Source: an uncultured Neisseriaceae bacterium | GTDB lineage: Bacteria > Pseudomonadota > Gammaproteobacteria > Burkholderiales > UBA11063 | Assembly: GCA_903891375.1 (NCBI GenBank) | Contig: CAITEL010000015.1 | Location: forward strand, 1-15,636 | Length of the DNA: 15,636 bases | Reading direction: 5' to 3' | Shown here: positions 1 through 8,804 of the stretch, piece by piece | Layout of the letters: each line of letters starts with the position of its first letter | Position numbering within the stretch: position 1 is the stretch's first letter | Translations under genes and position numbers: made by a program | The notes under the pieces: generated by a model | What the model was told of the DNA's origin: nothing | The model's database searches: none | What the model saw: the letters and a program-made list of their open reading frames with translations, nothing else

Positions 1-828
1 AAACTTGTTTTTTAATAAAAATACAGCCACACCACTTTTACTAGTTTTATAAGCATCACCACCCAAAGGAATATGCTGTAATATTATTACTTTTTTATTT
101 TGCCGATTTAATGACTCTAACTCATCACCCAACCAATTTAACTCTTTTTGCGCCACATCTTCACTCATCTTATCAATTGATAATTTGCTAAAAACATCTG
201 TATTTAATCCAATCACTTGTAATTTATCATTTAACGGAAGTGAATAATACCCACCACGCTTAAATTGCCAAATAAGACTGGCGCGATATTGTTGTGGCAG
301 GTATGCAGAAATGTTTAATGCAACTTCATTAAGCCATTTTTGACTCGGCAAATTATAATCACCTAAGTCAGTATCATTATTACCTAAAATAAAATAAATT
401 TTACTTTGCGGAAAATAACGGTGAATTCTATATAATACATACGCTAGTGTTTTATATTCAAAGTCTGAAACATCTTTGGCTGACGCAAATGGTCTATAAT
501 ATTTAAATTTTTTAGAAAATTCATGTGCTAATAAGTCGCCTGTTATAAATATATTTTGCACAGATTCTACATTAAATTTTAAGCCTAAACTTTTTAATGA
601 ATCATTAAGAAAATAACTATTGGTCTCCATTTTATATGAATTTGCAACCATTCCTCCAAATGACCACCGCTGAAATGGTTCATTCTCTAATTCATGAAGT
701 TTACTACAATAAAAAGGCAGACTACCACATTCGTTAAATGGAGTAAAATGAATGTCAGTAATAATAAGCGCTTTATCCGCAAAAACAAAACCTGATAACA
801 TAGTAAGCAAAATAATAAAGTAGCGCAT
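1..828 (-). CDS. Secreted calcineurin-like phosphoesterase, ASM/endopolyphosphatase type (3' end outside window)
   Basis: I read 276 codons without a stop from ATG at 828 to the window edge, so the C-terminus is missing. Residues 1-17 look like a Sec signal peptide (hydrophobic core, FVFA then D), giving an exported, probably periplasmic protein. Metallophosphoesterase motifs appear in order: DIH at residues 25-27, GD at 97-98, GNND at 149-152 and QHIPLG at 251-256. The last resembles the GHIPPG-type motif of acid-sphingomyelinase-like phosphodiesterases. GNND replaces the usual GNH[DE], putting Asn151 where the catalytic His normally sits. C34 and C41 could form a disulfide. A GAGGG Shine-Dalgarno lies 8 bases before the ATG. 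The substrate (polyphosphate, nucleotide or phospholipid headgroup) cannot be told. The family call is good; the exact subfamily is inference. Confidence 0.8.
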   Translation of the reverse strand, partial: MRYFIILLTMLSGFVFADKALIITDIHFTPFNECGSLPFYCSKLHELENEPFQRWSFGGMVANSYKMETNSYFLNDSLKSLGLKFNVESVQNIFITGDLLAHEFSKKFKYYRPFASAKDVSDFEYKTLAYVLYRIHRYFPQSKIYFILGNNDTDLGDYNLPSQKWLNEVALNISAYLPQQYRASLIWQFKRGGYYSLPLNDKLQVIGLNTDVFSKLSIDKMSEDVAQKELNWLGDELESLNRQNKKVIILQHIPLGGDAYKTSKSGVAVFLLKNKF

Positions 829-921
829 AACAATAACCCTCATCCAAAAATTTTAACCAATGATTTTAACATAATTTATTTGCCTATTCATATGCAGAAT
901 TTTTATTAAAGATCCAATTCT

Positions 922-941
922 AATCAATATCGCTATTGATT
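922..941. repeat. Perfect 8-bp inverted repeat overlapping the hslV -35
   Basis: AATCAATA and TATTGATT are exact reverse complements separated by TCGC. The right arm contains the TTGATT that I take as the hslV -35 box. This placement would suit a repressor or activator operator. The sequence is AT-rich, so a chance palindrome is possible. Confidence 0.4.
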
Positions 942-965
942 TTTTAAGATTCATCACCATATATT
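936..965 (+). promoter_or_regulatory. Candidate sigma70 promoter for hslV
   Basis: TTGATT (936-941) and TATATT (960-965) are separated by 18 bases, with the -10 box 46 bases before the hslV start. I do not see a recognisable heat-shock (sigma32-type) promoter, which drives hslVU in E. coli. The boxes match by eye only. Confidence 0.4.
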
Positions 966-1011
966 ACCTCATCTGTAACTCTAAATACGCATTTTTAAAG
1001 GATATCTCCGC

Positions 1012-1551
1012 ATGGAACAATTCCGTGGTACAACCATAATCTCCGTACGACGCAATAACTCAGTTAGCCTTGGCGGTGACGGTCAGGTCACTCTGGGTAA
1101 TATTGTCATAAAATCCACCGCCAGAAAAATAAGACGTCTCTACAATGAACAAGTACTAGCTGGATTTGCCGGTGGCACCGCTGATGCCTTTACTTTATTT
1201 GAACGATTTGAAGAAAAATTGGAAAAATATCAAGGCCATTTATTGCGCTCTGCAGTAGAATTAGCCAAAGATTGGCGCACAGATCGAATGCTACGTCGCC
1301 TAGAAGCCATGCTAATTGTTGCAGATAAAGAACACAGTCTTATTATTACGGGTAACGGCGATGTACTTGACCCTGAACATGGAATCGCTACTATAGGTTC
1401 TGGTGGTGCCTTTGCTTCTTCAGCAGCTAAAGCATTACTTGACCATAGTCAACTAACAGCAGAACAAATAGTTAAAGAATCATTGAAAATAGCTGGTGAC
1501 ATCTGTATTTATTCCAATCAAAATCATATAGTCGAAACCATAACTTGGTGA
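1012..1551 (+). CDS. hslV: ATP-dependent protease proteolytic subunit HslV (ClpQ)
   Basis: HslV is the threonine peptidase of the HslUV protease, a cytoplasmic double hexamer that degrades proteins fed by the HslU ATPase. The 179-residue product matches family length. The start reads [14 protein letters not shown], so residues 1-6 form the short propeptide found in betaproteobacterial HslV and Thr7 becomes the catalytic N-terminal nucleophile. Family blocks [66 protein letters not shown] and [12 protein letters not shown] are intact. An AAAGGA Shine-Dalgarno lies 9 bases upstream. The gene is followed at once by a terminator and the convergent rplQ, so its usual partner hslU is not adjacent. 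Confidence 0.97.
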   Translation: MEQFRGTTIISVRRNNSVSLGGDGQVTLGNIVIKSTARKIRRLYNEQVLAGFAGGTADAFTLFERFEEKLEKYQGHLLRSAVELAKDWRTDRMLRRLEAMLIVADKEHSLIITGNGDVLDPEHGIATIGSGGAFASSAAKALLDHSQLTAEQIVKESLKIAGDICIYSNQNHIVETITW

Positions 1552-1572
1552 TTGATAGATCATTTTGAAATT

Positions 1573-1611
1573 GAAAAAGCCAATCTATATTATCTACAAA
1601 TTGGCTTTTTC
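1573..1611. terminator. Bidirectional intrinsic terminator between hslV and rplQ
   Basis: Perfect 12-bp arms GAAAAAGCCAAT (1573-1584) and ATTGGCTTTTTC (1600-1611) enclose a 15-base loop. The A/T runs at the arm ends give a U-tract on either strand. It therefore serves both hslV (plus) and the end of the alpha block (minus). Confidence 0.88.
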
Positions 1612-1633
1612 ATAGTGTTCGCTTAAATTTATA

Positions 1634-2029
1634 TTATGCGTTGGAAGATTCCTCAACTACCTCAGTAGTCTCAGGTCTATCAACTAATTCTATAAATGCA
1701 CGCGGAGCATTATCACCATCTCTAAAACCATGTTTTAATAAACGGGTATAACCACCATTTCTATTTTGGTAACGTGGCGCTAATACATCAAACAGCTTGC
1801 CCACAATTTCACGATCACGCGTACGCGCAAAAGCTAAACGACGGTTTGCTAATGTTGGTGTTTTTGCCAACGTAATTAACGGTTCTACTACCTTACGCAA
1901 TTCTTTTGCTTTCGGTAATGTTGTTATAATTGCTTCGTGTCTTAGTAACGCAACAGCTAAATTTTTAAATAAAGCTTTTCTATGCGCAGACGTACGATTC
2001 AATTTGCGGTGAGCACAACGATGACGCAT
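1634..2029 (-). CDS. rplQ: 50S ribosomal protein L17
   Basis: L17 is a large-subunit protein near the exit tunnel. The 131-residue product opens with the diagnostic [20 protein letters not shown] and contains [21 protein letters not shown], written here as one continuous block near residues 37-57, and [20 protein letters not shown] later. It has a short acidic tail ([11 protein letters not shown]). It is the last gene of the alpha block, 18 bases after rpoA, and transcription probably ends at the 1573-1611 hairpin. Length and order are normal. Confidence 0.97.
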   Translation of the reverse strand: MRHRCAHRKLNRTSAHRKALFKNLAVALLRHEAIITTLPKAKELRKVVEPLITLAKTPTLANRRLAFARTRDREIVGKLFDVLAPRYQNRNGGYTRLLKHGFRDGDNAPRAFIELVDRPETTEVVEESSNA

Positions 2030-2047
2030 TATCTACATCCTTATAAA

Positions 2048-3067
2048 TTATTTCTTTTTAATTGATGCTGGTGGCCAATTTTCTATAGGCATCCCAAGTC
2101 TTAAACCACGTGCATCTAATAACTCTTTAATCTCTGTCAGAGATTTTCTTCCTAAATTAGGCGTTCTAAGTAATTCATTTTCTGAAAATTGAATTAAATC
2201 ACCTAAGTAGTTAATATCTAAATGTTTTAAACAATTAGCACTTCTTACTGTTAGTTCTAAATTATCAACTAATTCTAAGAACATTGGATCAACTTCAAGA
2301 TCTTCCTTAACTTTTACTAATTTAGTTACAGGAGCATTTACTTCTGGCATATGTTCTAAGCCAGCAAATACCAATAACTGTTCAATTAATAACCTAGATG
2401 CTGATTTAACTGCATCTTCAGGAGAAATAACTCCGTTAGTTTCCACCTCTAGAATTAATTTATCTAGATCAGTTTGCTGCTCAACACGTGCACTCTCAAC
2501 ATTAAACATAACCCGTGTAACTGGAGAAAATCCAGCATCTAATGAAATTATACCAGTTGAAACACTCTCAGTTGCCGTAGCGTTTATTCTACGTGAAGCT
2601 ACAGTTTGATAACCAACACCCTGCTCAATAAAGACTTCCATATTGATTTCAACATCTTTGGTTATATTACAAATAACATGGTCTGGATTTAACACCTCTA
2701 CGTCATGAGTAAGTGAAATATCACCACCCTTAACAACTGTTGGACCCTTTACGTTAAGCTTTAAAGATGTTTTATCTTTATTGTGTAATTTAAATACTAA
2801 ACCTTTCAGATTTAATAAAATATCAATAACATCTTCACAAACACCTTCAATAACAGAGTACTCATGCGCAATACCATCAATTTTAACACCAGTTACCGCA
2901 ACACCTGACATAGATGATAACAATACTCTACGTAGAGCATTTCCTAAAGTATGACCATAGCCACGTTCAAATGGCTCCATCACTATCTTAGCGTTATTAA
3001 CTTCACCTTCAATCGGATTAATCGTAATTGACTTTGGTTTTAACAGCTGTTTCTCAGTTGCCTGCAT
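2048..3067 (-). CDS. rpoA: DNA-directed RNA polymerase subunit alpha
   Basis: The alpha dimer nucleates RNA polymerase assembly, and its C-terminal domain binds UP elements and activators. The product is 339 residues, slightly longer than E. coli (329). The assembly domain is at about 1-240, with [20 protein letters not shown] near 33-52. After a linker the C-terminal domain runs from about 262. It keeps VRSANCLK, with Arg275, Asn278 and Cys279 equivalent to the DNA-contacting E. coli Arg265, Asn268 and Cys269, and TPNLGRKSL near 302-310. The tail is [19 protein letters not shown] precedes the ATG. It sits 27 bases after rpsD. Confidence 0.98.
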   Translation of the reverse strand: MQATEKQLLKPKSITINPIEGEVNNAKIVMEPFERGYGHTLGNALRRVLLSSMSGVAVTGVKIDGIAHEYSVIEGVCEDVIDILLNLKGLVFKLHNKDKTSLKLNVKGPTVVKGGDISLTHDVEVLNPDHVICNITKDVEINMEVFIEQGVGYQTVASRRINATATESVSTGIISLDAGFSPVTRVMFNVESARVEQQTDLDKLILEVETNGVISPEDAVKSASRLLIEQLLVFAGLEHMPEVNAPVTKLVKVKEDLEVDPMFLELVDNLELTVRSANCLKHLDINYLGDLIQFSENELLRTPNLGRKSLTEIKELLDARGLRLGMPIENWPPASIKKK

Positions 3068-3094
3068 ATCGCCGCCTTCCTTTAAGCAATTTAA

Positions 3095-3718
3095 TTATTT
3101 AGAGTAAAACTCTACCACTAATTGTTCGTTGATATCACTATACAACTCGCTTCGTTCAGGCATTGACTTATACAGCCCTTCCATTTTTTTAGCGTTAACT
3201 TCAACCCAACCTGGAAAACCAACTTGTTCTGATAAAGATAACGACTCTTGAATACGAACTTGTTTTTGTGAGTTCTCTTTAATGCTAACTGTATCACCTG
3301 GTTTAACTAAAAATGAAGGTATGTTAACTGATGAACCGTTCACTAATATTGCTTTATGCGATACTAACTGACGTGCTTCAGCTCTAGTTGAACCAAAACC
3401 CATTCTATACACAACATTGTCTAATCTTGATTCTAATAGTTTTAATAGGTTTTCACCAGTAGAGCCTTTTCTACGCACTGCCTCAGCAAAGAATCTTCTA
3501 AATTGACGCTCTAACACACCATAAATTCGGCGAATTTTTTGTTTTTCACGCAATTGAATACCAAAATCTGACATCTTACCTGCAGATTTAGCTCCGTGCT
3601 GACCTGGGGCTGAGTTTAATTTGCATTTAACATCAGCACTTTTTCTTGAACTTACTAAAGATAAATCTAAACCTTCACGGCGCATTAATTTACATCTAGG
3701 TCCCGTATATCTAGCCAT
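3095..3718 (-). CDS. rpsD: 30S ribosomal protein S4
   Basis: S4 is a primary 16S rRNA binder that starts 30S assembly, and in E. coli it represses the alpha operon. The 207-residue product matches family length. It has [20 protein letters not shown] at the N-terminus, [20 protein letters not shown] mid-protein, and an S4 RNA-binding domain including [20 protein letters not shown] and [10 protein letters not shown]. Only scattered cysteines are present, so it is the zinc-free form. It is 12 bases after rpsK. The leader upstream of rpsM looks too short for the E. coli-type S4 target. Confidence 0.97.
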   Translation of the reverse strand: MARYTGPRCKLMRREGLDLSLVSSRKSADVKCKLNSAPGQHGAKSAGKMSDFGIQLREKQKIRRIYGVLERQFRRFFAEAVRRKGSTGENLLKLLESRLDNVVYRMGFGSTRAEARQLVSHKAILVNGSSVNIPSFLVKPGDTVSIKENSQKQVRIQESLSLSEQVGFPGWVEVNAKKMEGLYKSMPERSELYSDINEQLVVEFYSK

Positions 3719-3730
3719 ATATCTTCTCCT

Positions 3731-4126
3731 TTATACTCTACGTCTTTTCGGTGGACGACATCCATTATGAGGAATTGGCGTAACATCCGAAATACTAACA
3801 ATTTTAATACCTAACGCATTTAAAGCACGGATAGAAGACTCACGGCCAGGACCAGGTCCTTGCACACGTACATCTACTGTTTTAACTCCATACTCTTGGG
3901 CAACTTTACCAGCGTTTTCTGCTGCTATTTGAGCAGCATAAGGAGTACTTTTACGCGATCCTTTGTAACCAGCACCGCCAGCTGAAGCCCAAGATAATGC
4001 ATTACCCTGACGATCTGTGATGGTTATAATTGTATTGTTAAAAGAAGCGTGTACGTGAGCGATACCCTCACTTACAACTTTTCTAACTTTCTTGCGTACT
4101 CTTGTTGCTGTGTTTGCTTTTGACAT
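3731..4126 (-). CDS. rpsK: 30S ribosomal protein S11
   Basis: S11 lies on the 30S platform near the E/P-site codon. The 131-residue product has [58 protein letters not shown] and the conserved C-terminus [18 protein letters not shown]. It has full family length. It lies 29 bases after rpsM and 12 before rpsD, inside the alpha block. Confidence 0.97.
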   Translation of the reverse strand: MSKANTATRVRKKVRKVVSEGIAHVHASFNNTIITITDRQGNALSWASAGGAGYKGSRKSTPYAAQIAAENAGKVAQEYGVKTVDVRVQGPGPGRESSIRALNALGIKIVSISDVTPIPHNGCRPPKRRRV

Positions 4127-4155
4127 CTACATACTTCCTTTATGCAATATAGTTC

Positions 4156-4521
4156 TTATTTTTTCTTACCAGCAATAGACTTTCTCGGGCCTTTTCTGGT
4201 ACGAGCATTTGTTTTAGTCCTTTGACCACGAACTGGTAAACCTTTTAAGTGACGGCCACCACGGTAACATCTTAAATCAATAAGACGTTTGATATTCATA
4301 GAAACTTCGCGACGTAAGTCACCCTCAATAGTAAAGGTAGCTACTTGATCGCGAATTGTTTCCATCTCAGCCTGAGTTAAATCCTTAACTTTCGTTTGTG
4401 GATTAACAGACGTTGCACCACAAATTTTATTCGCACGTGTAGTGCCAATGCCAAAAATGTGCTGTAACCCAATCACTATGTGAGCATTATCAGGTATATT
4501 TACCCCAGCAATGCGTGCCAT
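4156..4521 (-). CDS. rpsM: 30S ribosomal protein S13
   Basis: S13 sits at the 30S head and contacts P-site tRNA and the L5 bridge. The 121-residue product starts [19 protein letters not shown], contains a helix-two-turn-helix region with [12 protein letters not shown], and ends in the basic tail [19 protein letters not shown] followed by IAGKKK. AAAGGAAAATT precedes the ATG. It is the first gene of the alpha block, directly behind the promoter at 4556-4584. Confidence 0.97.
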   Translation of the reverse strand: MARIAGVNIPDNAHIVIGLQHIFGIGTTRANKICGATSVNPQTKVKDLTQAEMETIRDQVATFTIEGDLRREVSMNIKRLIDLRCYRGGRHLKGLPVRGQRTKTNARTRKGPRKSIAGKKK

Positions 4522-4555
4522 AATTTTCCTTTCAAAAATTAAACGTCAACCTAGT

Positions 4556-4584
4556 ATTATACAGTATTTTATAAAAAAATACAA
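4556..4584 (-). promoter_or_regulatory. Alpha-block promoter upstream of rpsM
   Basis: On the minus strand TTGTAT (4584-4579) and a perfect TATAAT (4561-4556) are 17 bases apart. The predicted start near 4549 leaves a leader of only about 28 bases before rpsM. The 110-base rpmJ-rpsM gap is the largest between spc and alpha genes here, which supports a promoter in it. Confidence 0.65.
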
Positions 4585-4600
4585 ATATACCATTATTAAG

Positions 4601-4617
4601 TAATCTAAAATAGATTA
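4601..4617. repeat. Short inverted repeat between rpmJ and rpsM
   Basis: TAATCTA and TAGATTA form perfect 7-bp arms around a 3-base loop, 15 bases after the rpmJ stop. There is no U-run after it on the minus strand, so it is a poor intrinsic terminator. It may be a transcript-end stabilising hairpin or chance in AT-rich sequence. Confidence 0.35.
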
Positions 4618-4631
4618 ATTATAATCCTCGG

Positions 4632-4745
4632 TTACCCTTGTCTTTGTTTATGTCTAGCTTCTTTGCAAATAACACGCACAACACGATTGCGACGTACAAT
4701 TTTACAATTACGACATATTTTCTTTACAGAAGGCTGAACTCTCAT
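4632..4745 (-). CDS. rpmJ: 50S ribosomal protein L36
   Basis: This 37-residue protein reads [15 protein letters not shown], then [22 protein letters not shown]. Cys11, Cys14, Cys27 and His32 form the zinc ribbon, so this is the zinc-binding L36 form rather than the zinc-free paralogue. L36 helps organise 23S rRNA late in 50S assembly. It lies 17 bases after infA and ends the spc block. The sequence is close to Neisseria L36 as I remember it. Confidence 0.95.
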   Translation of the reverse strand: MRVQPSVKKICRNCKIVRRNRVVRVICKEARHKQRQG

Positions 4746-4762
4746 TATTAACCTCGAAAAAC

Positions 4763-4981
4763 CTACTTCGCACGAAATACAATGCGAGCTTTGTTTAAAT
4801 CATATGGTGTCATCTCAACTGTTACTTTATCTCCAGGTAAAATTCGAATGTAATTCATTCTCATTTTCCCAGAAATATGACACAATACCAAATGGCCATT
4901 TTCCAATTTAACGCGAAACATTGTATTAGGTAAAGCTTCAATAACTTCGCCTTCAAATTGTATCACATCATCTTTTGCCAT
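4763..4981 (-). CDS. infA: Translation initiation factor IF-1
   Basis: IF-1 is a single OB-fold protein that blocks the 30S A site during initiation. The 72-residue product has [47 protein letters not shown] and [15 protein letters not shown], all signature blocks. Its place between secY and rpmJ is typical of betaproteobacteria, whereas E. coli keeps infA elsewhere. It is 16 bases after secY, so initiation-factor and translocon output are probably co-transcribed. Confidence 0.97.
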   Translation of the reverse strand: MAKDDVIQFEGEVIEALPNTMFRVKLENGHLVLCHISGKMRMNYIRILPGDKVTVEMTPYDLNKARIVFRAK

Positions 4982-4997
4982 ATACCCACCGAACTTC

Positions 4998-6296
4998 CTA
5001 GAAACTTTTTAAGTTTGCTTTTTTAAGTAAACTTTCATATTGAACCGACATTACCTGCGATTGGATTTGAGTCATAAGATCCATCGTAACTACAACCACA
5101 ATTAGTAATGAAGTGCCACCGAAATAAAACGGAACATTCCATTTTAAAATGAAAATTTCTGGTAATAAACAAACCAATGTTATATATATAGCCCCAGCAA
5201 ATGTCAATCGTAAGATAACTTTCTCAATATATTTTGCCGTATTTTCTCCAGGTCTAATACCTGGGATAAATGCACCACTTTTTTTCAAATTATCAGCAGT
5301 TTCTTTTGGATTAAATACTAATGCAGTATAAAAGAAACAGAAGAAGATTATCGCTGATGCATATAACAATACATATACTGGCTGCCCTGGATGAAGCATA
5401 TCACTTATACTTGACAAAAATCCTAAACGACTATTACCACTACCTACCCAACCTAAAATAGTTGCAGGAAATAAAATTATACTAGATGCAAATATTGGTG
5501 GGATAACTCCTGCCAAATTTAACTTAAGCGGTAAATGTGTATTTTGGCCTTGGGTGACTTTATTACCAACCTGACGCTTTGCATAATTCACAGGGATTTT
5601 ACGCTGTGCTCTTTCTACAAATACAACCACATATGTGATTCCTATTACTAATAAGAATATTATAATAGTTGTAAATATTGACATTGAACCTTGTGATGCT
5701 AACGTTAGAGTTTTACCAATACCACCTGGAATACCAGATATAATACCAGTTGTAATAATCATTGATGCACCATTACCAATTCCACGTTCGGTAATTTGTT
5801 CACCCAACCACATTAAGAACATTGTCCCTGCTACTAGACACACAATTGCAGTTAAAAAGAACTGCACTTGTGATGCCACAACTAATCCTGGTTGCTTATA
5901 CAACATAGTCGCAATACCGAAACTCTGCACTAAGGCTAAAACAACAGTAGCGTATCTAGTATACTGGGTAATCTTTCTGCGGCCACTTTCACCTTCTTTT
6001 TTTAATTGAATTAAAACTGGAAATACTTCCGATGATAACTGCAATATAATTGAAGCTGAAATGTATGGCATAATCCCTAAGGCAAAAATGGTAAACCTTG
6101 ACAATGCACCACCAGAAAACATATTAACCATACCAAGTAAACCTGATTGATTGGATTGAAACAACTTGGCTAATTGAATCGGATCTATTCCAGGTACTGG
6201 AATATGTGCACCAATTCTAAAAATAACCAACGCCCCAATTAAAAACCAGATTCTTCTTTTTAACTCAGCAAATTTATTTGTTTTAATAGCAACCAT
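4998..6296 (-). CDS. secY: Protein translocase channel subunit SecY
   Basis: SecY forms the protein-conducting channel with SecE and SecG in the inner membrane. The 432-residue product has ten predicted membrane segments, the first near 16-35. The plug/TM2 region is around 61-87 ([20 protein letters not shown]). A cytosolic loop at 98-113 contains [16 protein letters not shown], loop C4 has [15 protein letters not shown] near 228-242, and loop C5 has [11 protein letters not shown] with the functionally essential Arg348. The Shine-Dalgarno is weak (GAGA-type). It follows rplO by 46 bases, the largest internal gap of the spc block. Confidence 0.97.
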   Translation of the reverse strand: MVAIKTNKFAELKRRIWFLIGALVIFRIGAHIPVPGIDPIQLAKLFQSNQSGLLGMVNMFSGGALSRFTIFALGIMPYISASIILQLSSEVFPVLIQLKKEGESGRRKITQYTRYATVVLALVQSFGIATMLYKQPGLVVASQVQFFLTAIVCLVAGTMFLMWLGEQITERGIGNGASMIITTGIISGIPGGIGKTLTLASQGSMSIFTTIIIFLLVIGITYVVVFVERAQRKIPVNYAKRQVGNKVTQGQNTHLPLKLNLAGVIPPIFASSIILFPATILGWVGSGNSRLGFLSSISDMLHPGQPVYVLLYASAIIFFCFFYTALVFNPKETADNLKKSGAFIPGIRPGENTAKYIEKVILRLTFAGAIYITLVCLLPEIFILKWNVPFYFGGTSLLIVVVVTMDLMTQIQSQVMSVQYESLLKKANLKSF

Positions 6297-6342
6297 AGCA
6301 CATTCTCTTCTCTTCTCAACATCATGTTACTGATATTTATGT

Positions 6343-6768
6343 TTACTCTATCGAACCACCAACAGCTATTATCGCAGCTTTTGCTGATTCTGTAACATTT
6401 AAACCACGAACATTTACTGCTCTTTCAATTTTACCAGTATTAATAATTTTGATTTTATCAGCATGTTGTGATACCAAACCATTAGTAACTAATGTTAAAC
6501 GATCAATATCATCAATAGCTAATTTATTAATATCCGATAAACGAACTTCGGCAGATAATGTCATAGAGTTAAAACCACGCTTCGGTAATCGTCTGTACAA
6601 GGGCATTTGTCCACCCTCAAAACCTACTTTATGAAAACCTCCAGCACGACTTTTTTGTCCTTTATGTCCACGTCCACAAGTCTTACCTAAGCCTGAGCCT
6701 ATTCCACGACCTACACGTTTTTTATAGTGTGTACTACCAACTGCAGGCTTAATTTCATTTAAAAACAT
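6343..6768 (-). CDS. rplO: 50S ribosomal protein L15
   Basis: L15 is a late-assembly large-subunit protein. The 141-residue product has the typical glycine/arginine-rich N-terminus: [20 protein letters not shown] near residues 17-36, then KGQKSRAGG and [17 protein letters not shown]. The start ATG is 2 bases after the rpmD stop. Its GAGGG Shine-Dalgarno overlaps the last codons of rpmD, so translation is likely coupled. Length is normal. Confidence 0.96.
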   Translation of the reverse strand: MFLNEIKPAVGSTHYKKRVGRGIGSGLGKTCGRGHKGQKSRAGGFHKVGFEGGQMPLYRRLPKRGFNSMTLSAEVRLSDINKLAIDDIDRLTLVTNGLVSQHADKIKIINTGKIERAVNVRGLNVTESAKAAIIAVGGSIE

Positions 6769-6770
6769 AA

Positions 6771-6956
6771 TTAACCCTCAAATTTTAAAAGATAGTTAAT
6801 ACGATTGATCATGCCTAAGTTTTCTGGAGTAGCCATAACTTCTACAGTTTGCCCAATCTTCCTTAAACCAAGACCACGAGCACAAGCCTTATGAGCTTCT
6901 AGTCTTCCAATCAAACTTTTTACTAAAGTTATTTTTACTAATTTAGCGGTTGTCAT
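6771..6956 (-). CDS. rpmD: 50S ribosomal protein L30
   Basis: The 61-residue product is the short bacterial form of L30. It shows [29 protein letters not shown] and [14 protein letters not shown]. It lies 2 bases after rpsE and 2 before rplO, a tightly packed trio that suggests coupled translation. No unusual insertion is seen. Confidence 0.95.
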   Translation of the reverse strand: MTTAKLVKITLVKSLIGRLEAHKACARGLGLRKIGQTVEVMATPENLGMINRINYLLKFEG

Positions 6957-6958
6957 AT

Positions 6959-7453
6959 TTATTCTCCCAGCATATCAGTAACTGTAATACCACGTTTTGC
7001 AGCGATTTCAGCAGGAGTATAAATTGCCTCTAAGGCATTCAAAGTTGCTCTAACTACATTGTAGTGATTTGTTGAACCATGAACCTTAGCTGTAATATTT
7101 TTTACACCAACAGCTTCAAATATCGCACGCATAGTACCACCAGCTATAATACCAGTACCGTCTTTCGCGGGTTGCAAAAATACTGTAGTAGCACCATGTC
7201 TTGCAGACACATTATGGTAAATTGTACCTTTGTTTAAAGATACTTTAACCATGTTTTTGCGTGCTTCTTTAACCGCTTTTTGAACCGCAACAGGTACTTC
7301 TTTTGATTTAGCTTTACCCATTCCAATGCTACCGTCACCATCACCTACAACAGTTAATGCAGCAAAACCCATGATTCTACCACCCTTAACAACCTTGGTA
7401 ACTCGGTTGACGCTAATCATCTTCTCTATAAATTGATCTTTTACTTCAGACAT
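6959..7453 (-). CDS. rpsE: 30S ribosomal protein S5
   Basis: S5 influences decoding accuracy and initiation. The 164-residue product has the N-terminal RNA-binding domain with [20 protein letters not shown] at 12-31, including the KGGR loop (23-26) linked to spectinomycin sensitivity in the family. The C-terminal domain contains [18 protein letters not shown] and [19 protein letters not shown]. The N-terminus is short compared with several betaproteobacterial S5 proteins. A GGAG Shine-Dalgarno lies 7 bases before the ATG. Confidence 0.97.
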   Translation of the reverse strand: MSEVKDQFIEKMISVNRVTKVVKGGRIMGFAALTVVGDGDGSIGMGKAKSKEVPVAVQKAVKEARKNMVKVSLNKGTIYHNVSARHGATTVFLQPAKDGTGIIAGGTMRAIFEAVGVKNITAKVHGSTNHYNVVRATLNALEAIYTPAEIAAKRGITVTDMLGE

Positions 7454-7468
7454 ATATTCACTCCATTA

Positions 7469-7822
7469 TTAGAATACAAGGCCATTTTCACGAGCGCTAT
7501 CAGCCAAAGCTTTTACACGACCATGATATTTAAAGCCAGATCTATCAAATGCAATCTCTTTAATGCCTGATGCTAAAGCTTTTTCAGCTATTTGTTTTCC
7601 AACAAGCTTAGCCGCTTCAACATTGCCACCGTTTTTAATTGACGCATTAATATCTTTTGCTAAAGTAGATGCTGATGCAAGTACTTTAGAACCTGTTTCA
7701 TCAATAATTTGTGCATAAATATTTGTATTTGATTTATACACAACAAGACGTTTAGCACCTAGTTCAAGAATTTTTAATCTTGTTTTTCTTGTACGTCTAA
7801 GTCTAGACTCTTTCTTATTCAT
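7469..7822 (-). CDS. rplR: 50S ribosomal protein L18
   Basis: L18 binds 5S rRNA with L5 and L25. The 117-residue product matches the family length, with the basic N-terminus [35 protein letters not shown], and the conserved C-terminus [20 protein letters not shown] followed by ENGLVF. It is placed between rplF and rpsE as in other bacteria, with 15-20 base spacers. Confidence 0.96.
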   Translation of the reverse strand: MNKKESRLRRTRKTRLKILELGAKRLVVYKSNTNIYAQIIDETGSKVLASASTLAKDINASIKNGGNVEAAKLVGKQIAEKALASGIKEIAFDRSGFKYHGRVKALADSARENGLVF

Positions 7823-7841
7823 AACGAATTAGCCTTTAAAA

Positions 7842-8378
7842 CTATTTCTTCTTAGTTTCTTTAAGGATAACCTGCTCATTAGCATAACGGATACCCTTAC
7901 CCTTGTATGGTTCTACTGGACGGAATGCACGAATTTCTGCAGCAACCTGTCCAACCATTTGTTTATCATAACCTTTTATTAGCACTTCAGTTTGAGTTGG
8001 CGCTTCAATTTTTATGCCTTTAGGTGCTTTAAATACTACAGGATGTGAATAACCTAAAGTTAAATTTAAATTATCACCTTGAACCGCAGCACGGTACCCA
8101 ACACCAAAAATTGTAAGCTTTTTTTCAAAACCTTTACTCACGCCAGTAATCATATTACTTAAAACTGCGCGGATTGTACCTGATAATGCTTTTGCAAACT
8201 TGGTTTCTTCTCTTGTTTCTAATGTGATTACGTTATCAGTTTTAATGATAGCAACAGCATCATTAAAAGTGAATTCCATTAAACCCAAAGAACCTTTTAC
8301 TTTTACACTAGAACCATCAACTGTAACTTCAACTCCTGAAGGTATACTCAATGGTAATTTAGCTTGACGAGACAACAT
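7842..8378 (-). CDS. rplF: 50S ribosomal protein L6
   Basis: L6 lies near the factor-binding site and the sarcin-ricin loop. The 178-residue product shows the two-repeat L6 fold: an N-terminal half with PSGVEVTVDGSSVKVKG and a C-terminal half with LTIFGVGYRAAVQGDNLNLT, LGYSHPVVF, IKGYDKQMVGQVAAEIR and PYKGKGIRYANE. GGGAG lies 9 bases before the ATG. Length and C-terminus (KETKKK) are ordinary. Confidence 0.97.
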   Translation of the reverse strand: MLSRQAKLPLSIPSGVEVTVDGSSVKVKGSLGLMEFTFNDAVAIIKTDNVITLETREETKFAKALSGTIRAVLSNMITGVSKGFEKKLTIFGVGYRAAVQGDNLNLTLGYSHPVVFKAPKGIKIEAPTQTEVLIKGYDKQMVGQVAAEIRAFRPVEPYKGKGIRYANEQVILKETKKK

Positions 8379-8398
8379 ATTATACTACTCCCTTCAAA

Positions 8399-8788
8399 CT
8401 ACGCTACTATGCATATTACTTCGCCACCAACGTTCAATGAACGAGCATGACGGTCAGTTAATACACCCTTAGGCGTAGACACAATAGCTACACCAAGTCC
8501 ATTCATTACAGTTGGTAGTTCATCACAACTACAATATTTGCGTAAACCAGGACGAGAAATTCTTTCGATTTTCTCTATAACAGGTTTTCCTGCATAATAT
8601 TTTAAACTAATAGTAAGTTCAGGTTTTTTATCACCTTCAACTTTAAAATCGTCTATGTAACCCTCTTCTTTTAATACCTTAGTTATCGAAACTTTAATTT
8701 TCGACGATGGCATTGCAACAGTTTCTTTTCTTGCTGACTGTGCGTTACGAATTCGAGTTAACATATCCGCAATTGTATCTTGCATCAT
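8399..8788 (-). CDS. rpsH: 30S ribosomal protein S8
   Basis: S8 binds the 16S central domain, and in E. coli it represses the spc operon. The 129-residue product has [74 protein letters not shown] and [11 protein letters not shown]. Two ATGs occur in a row (8788 and 8785). AGGAG is 8 bases from the first, so the first is preferred. It lies 16 bases after rpsN. Confidence 0.96.
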   Translation of the reverse strand: MMQDTIADMLTRIRNAQSARKETVAMPSSKIKVSITKVLKEEGYIDDFKVEGDKKPELTISLKYYAGKPVIEKIERISRPGLRKYCSCDELPTVMNGLGVAIVSTPKGVLTDRHARSLNVGGEVICIVA

Positions 8789-8804
8789 TTTTAATTCTCC
8801 TTAA

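Larger units (their letters stand above)
829..1011. other. Divergent intergenic region between phosphoesterase gene and hslV
   Basis: This AT-rich 183-base spacer separates two divergent genes and must hold both promoters. On the minus strand an extended -10-like TGTTAAAAT lies near 866-858 without a convincing -35. On the plus strand a better promoter is annotated at 936-965. A perfect inverted repeat at 922-941 is listed separately. I see no ORF or RNA gene here. Confidence 0.6.

Noticed and set aside
4601..4617. rpmJ-rpsM inverted repeat as a Rho-independent terminator
   Set aside because: The AT-rich 7-bp stem is not followed by a U-run on the minus strand; kept only as a low-confidence repeat.
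5635..6009. 124-codon plus-strand open frame opposite secY
   Set aside because: It is antisense to strongly conserved SecY membrane segments; its composition follows from the complementary codons.
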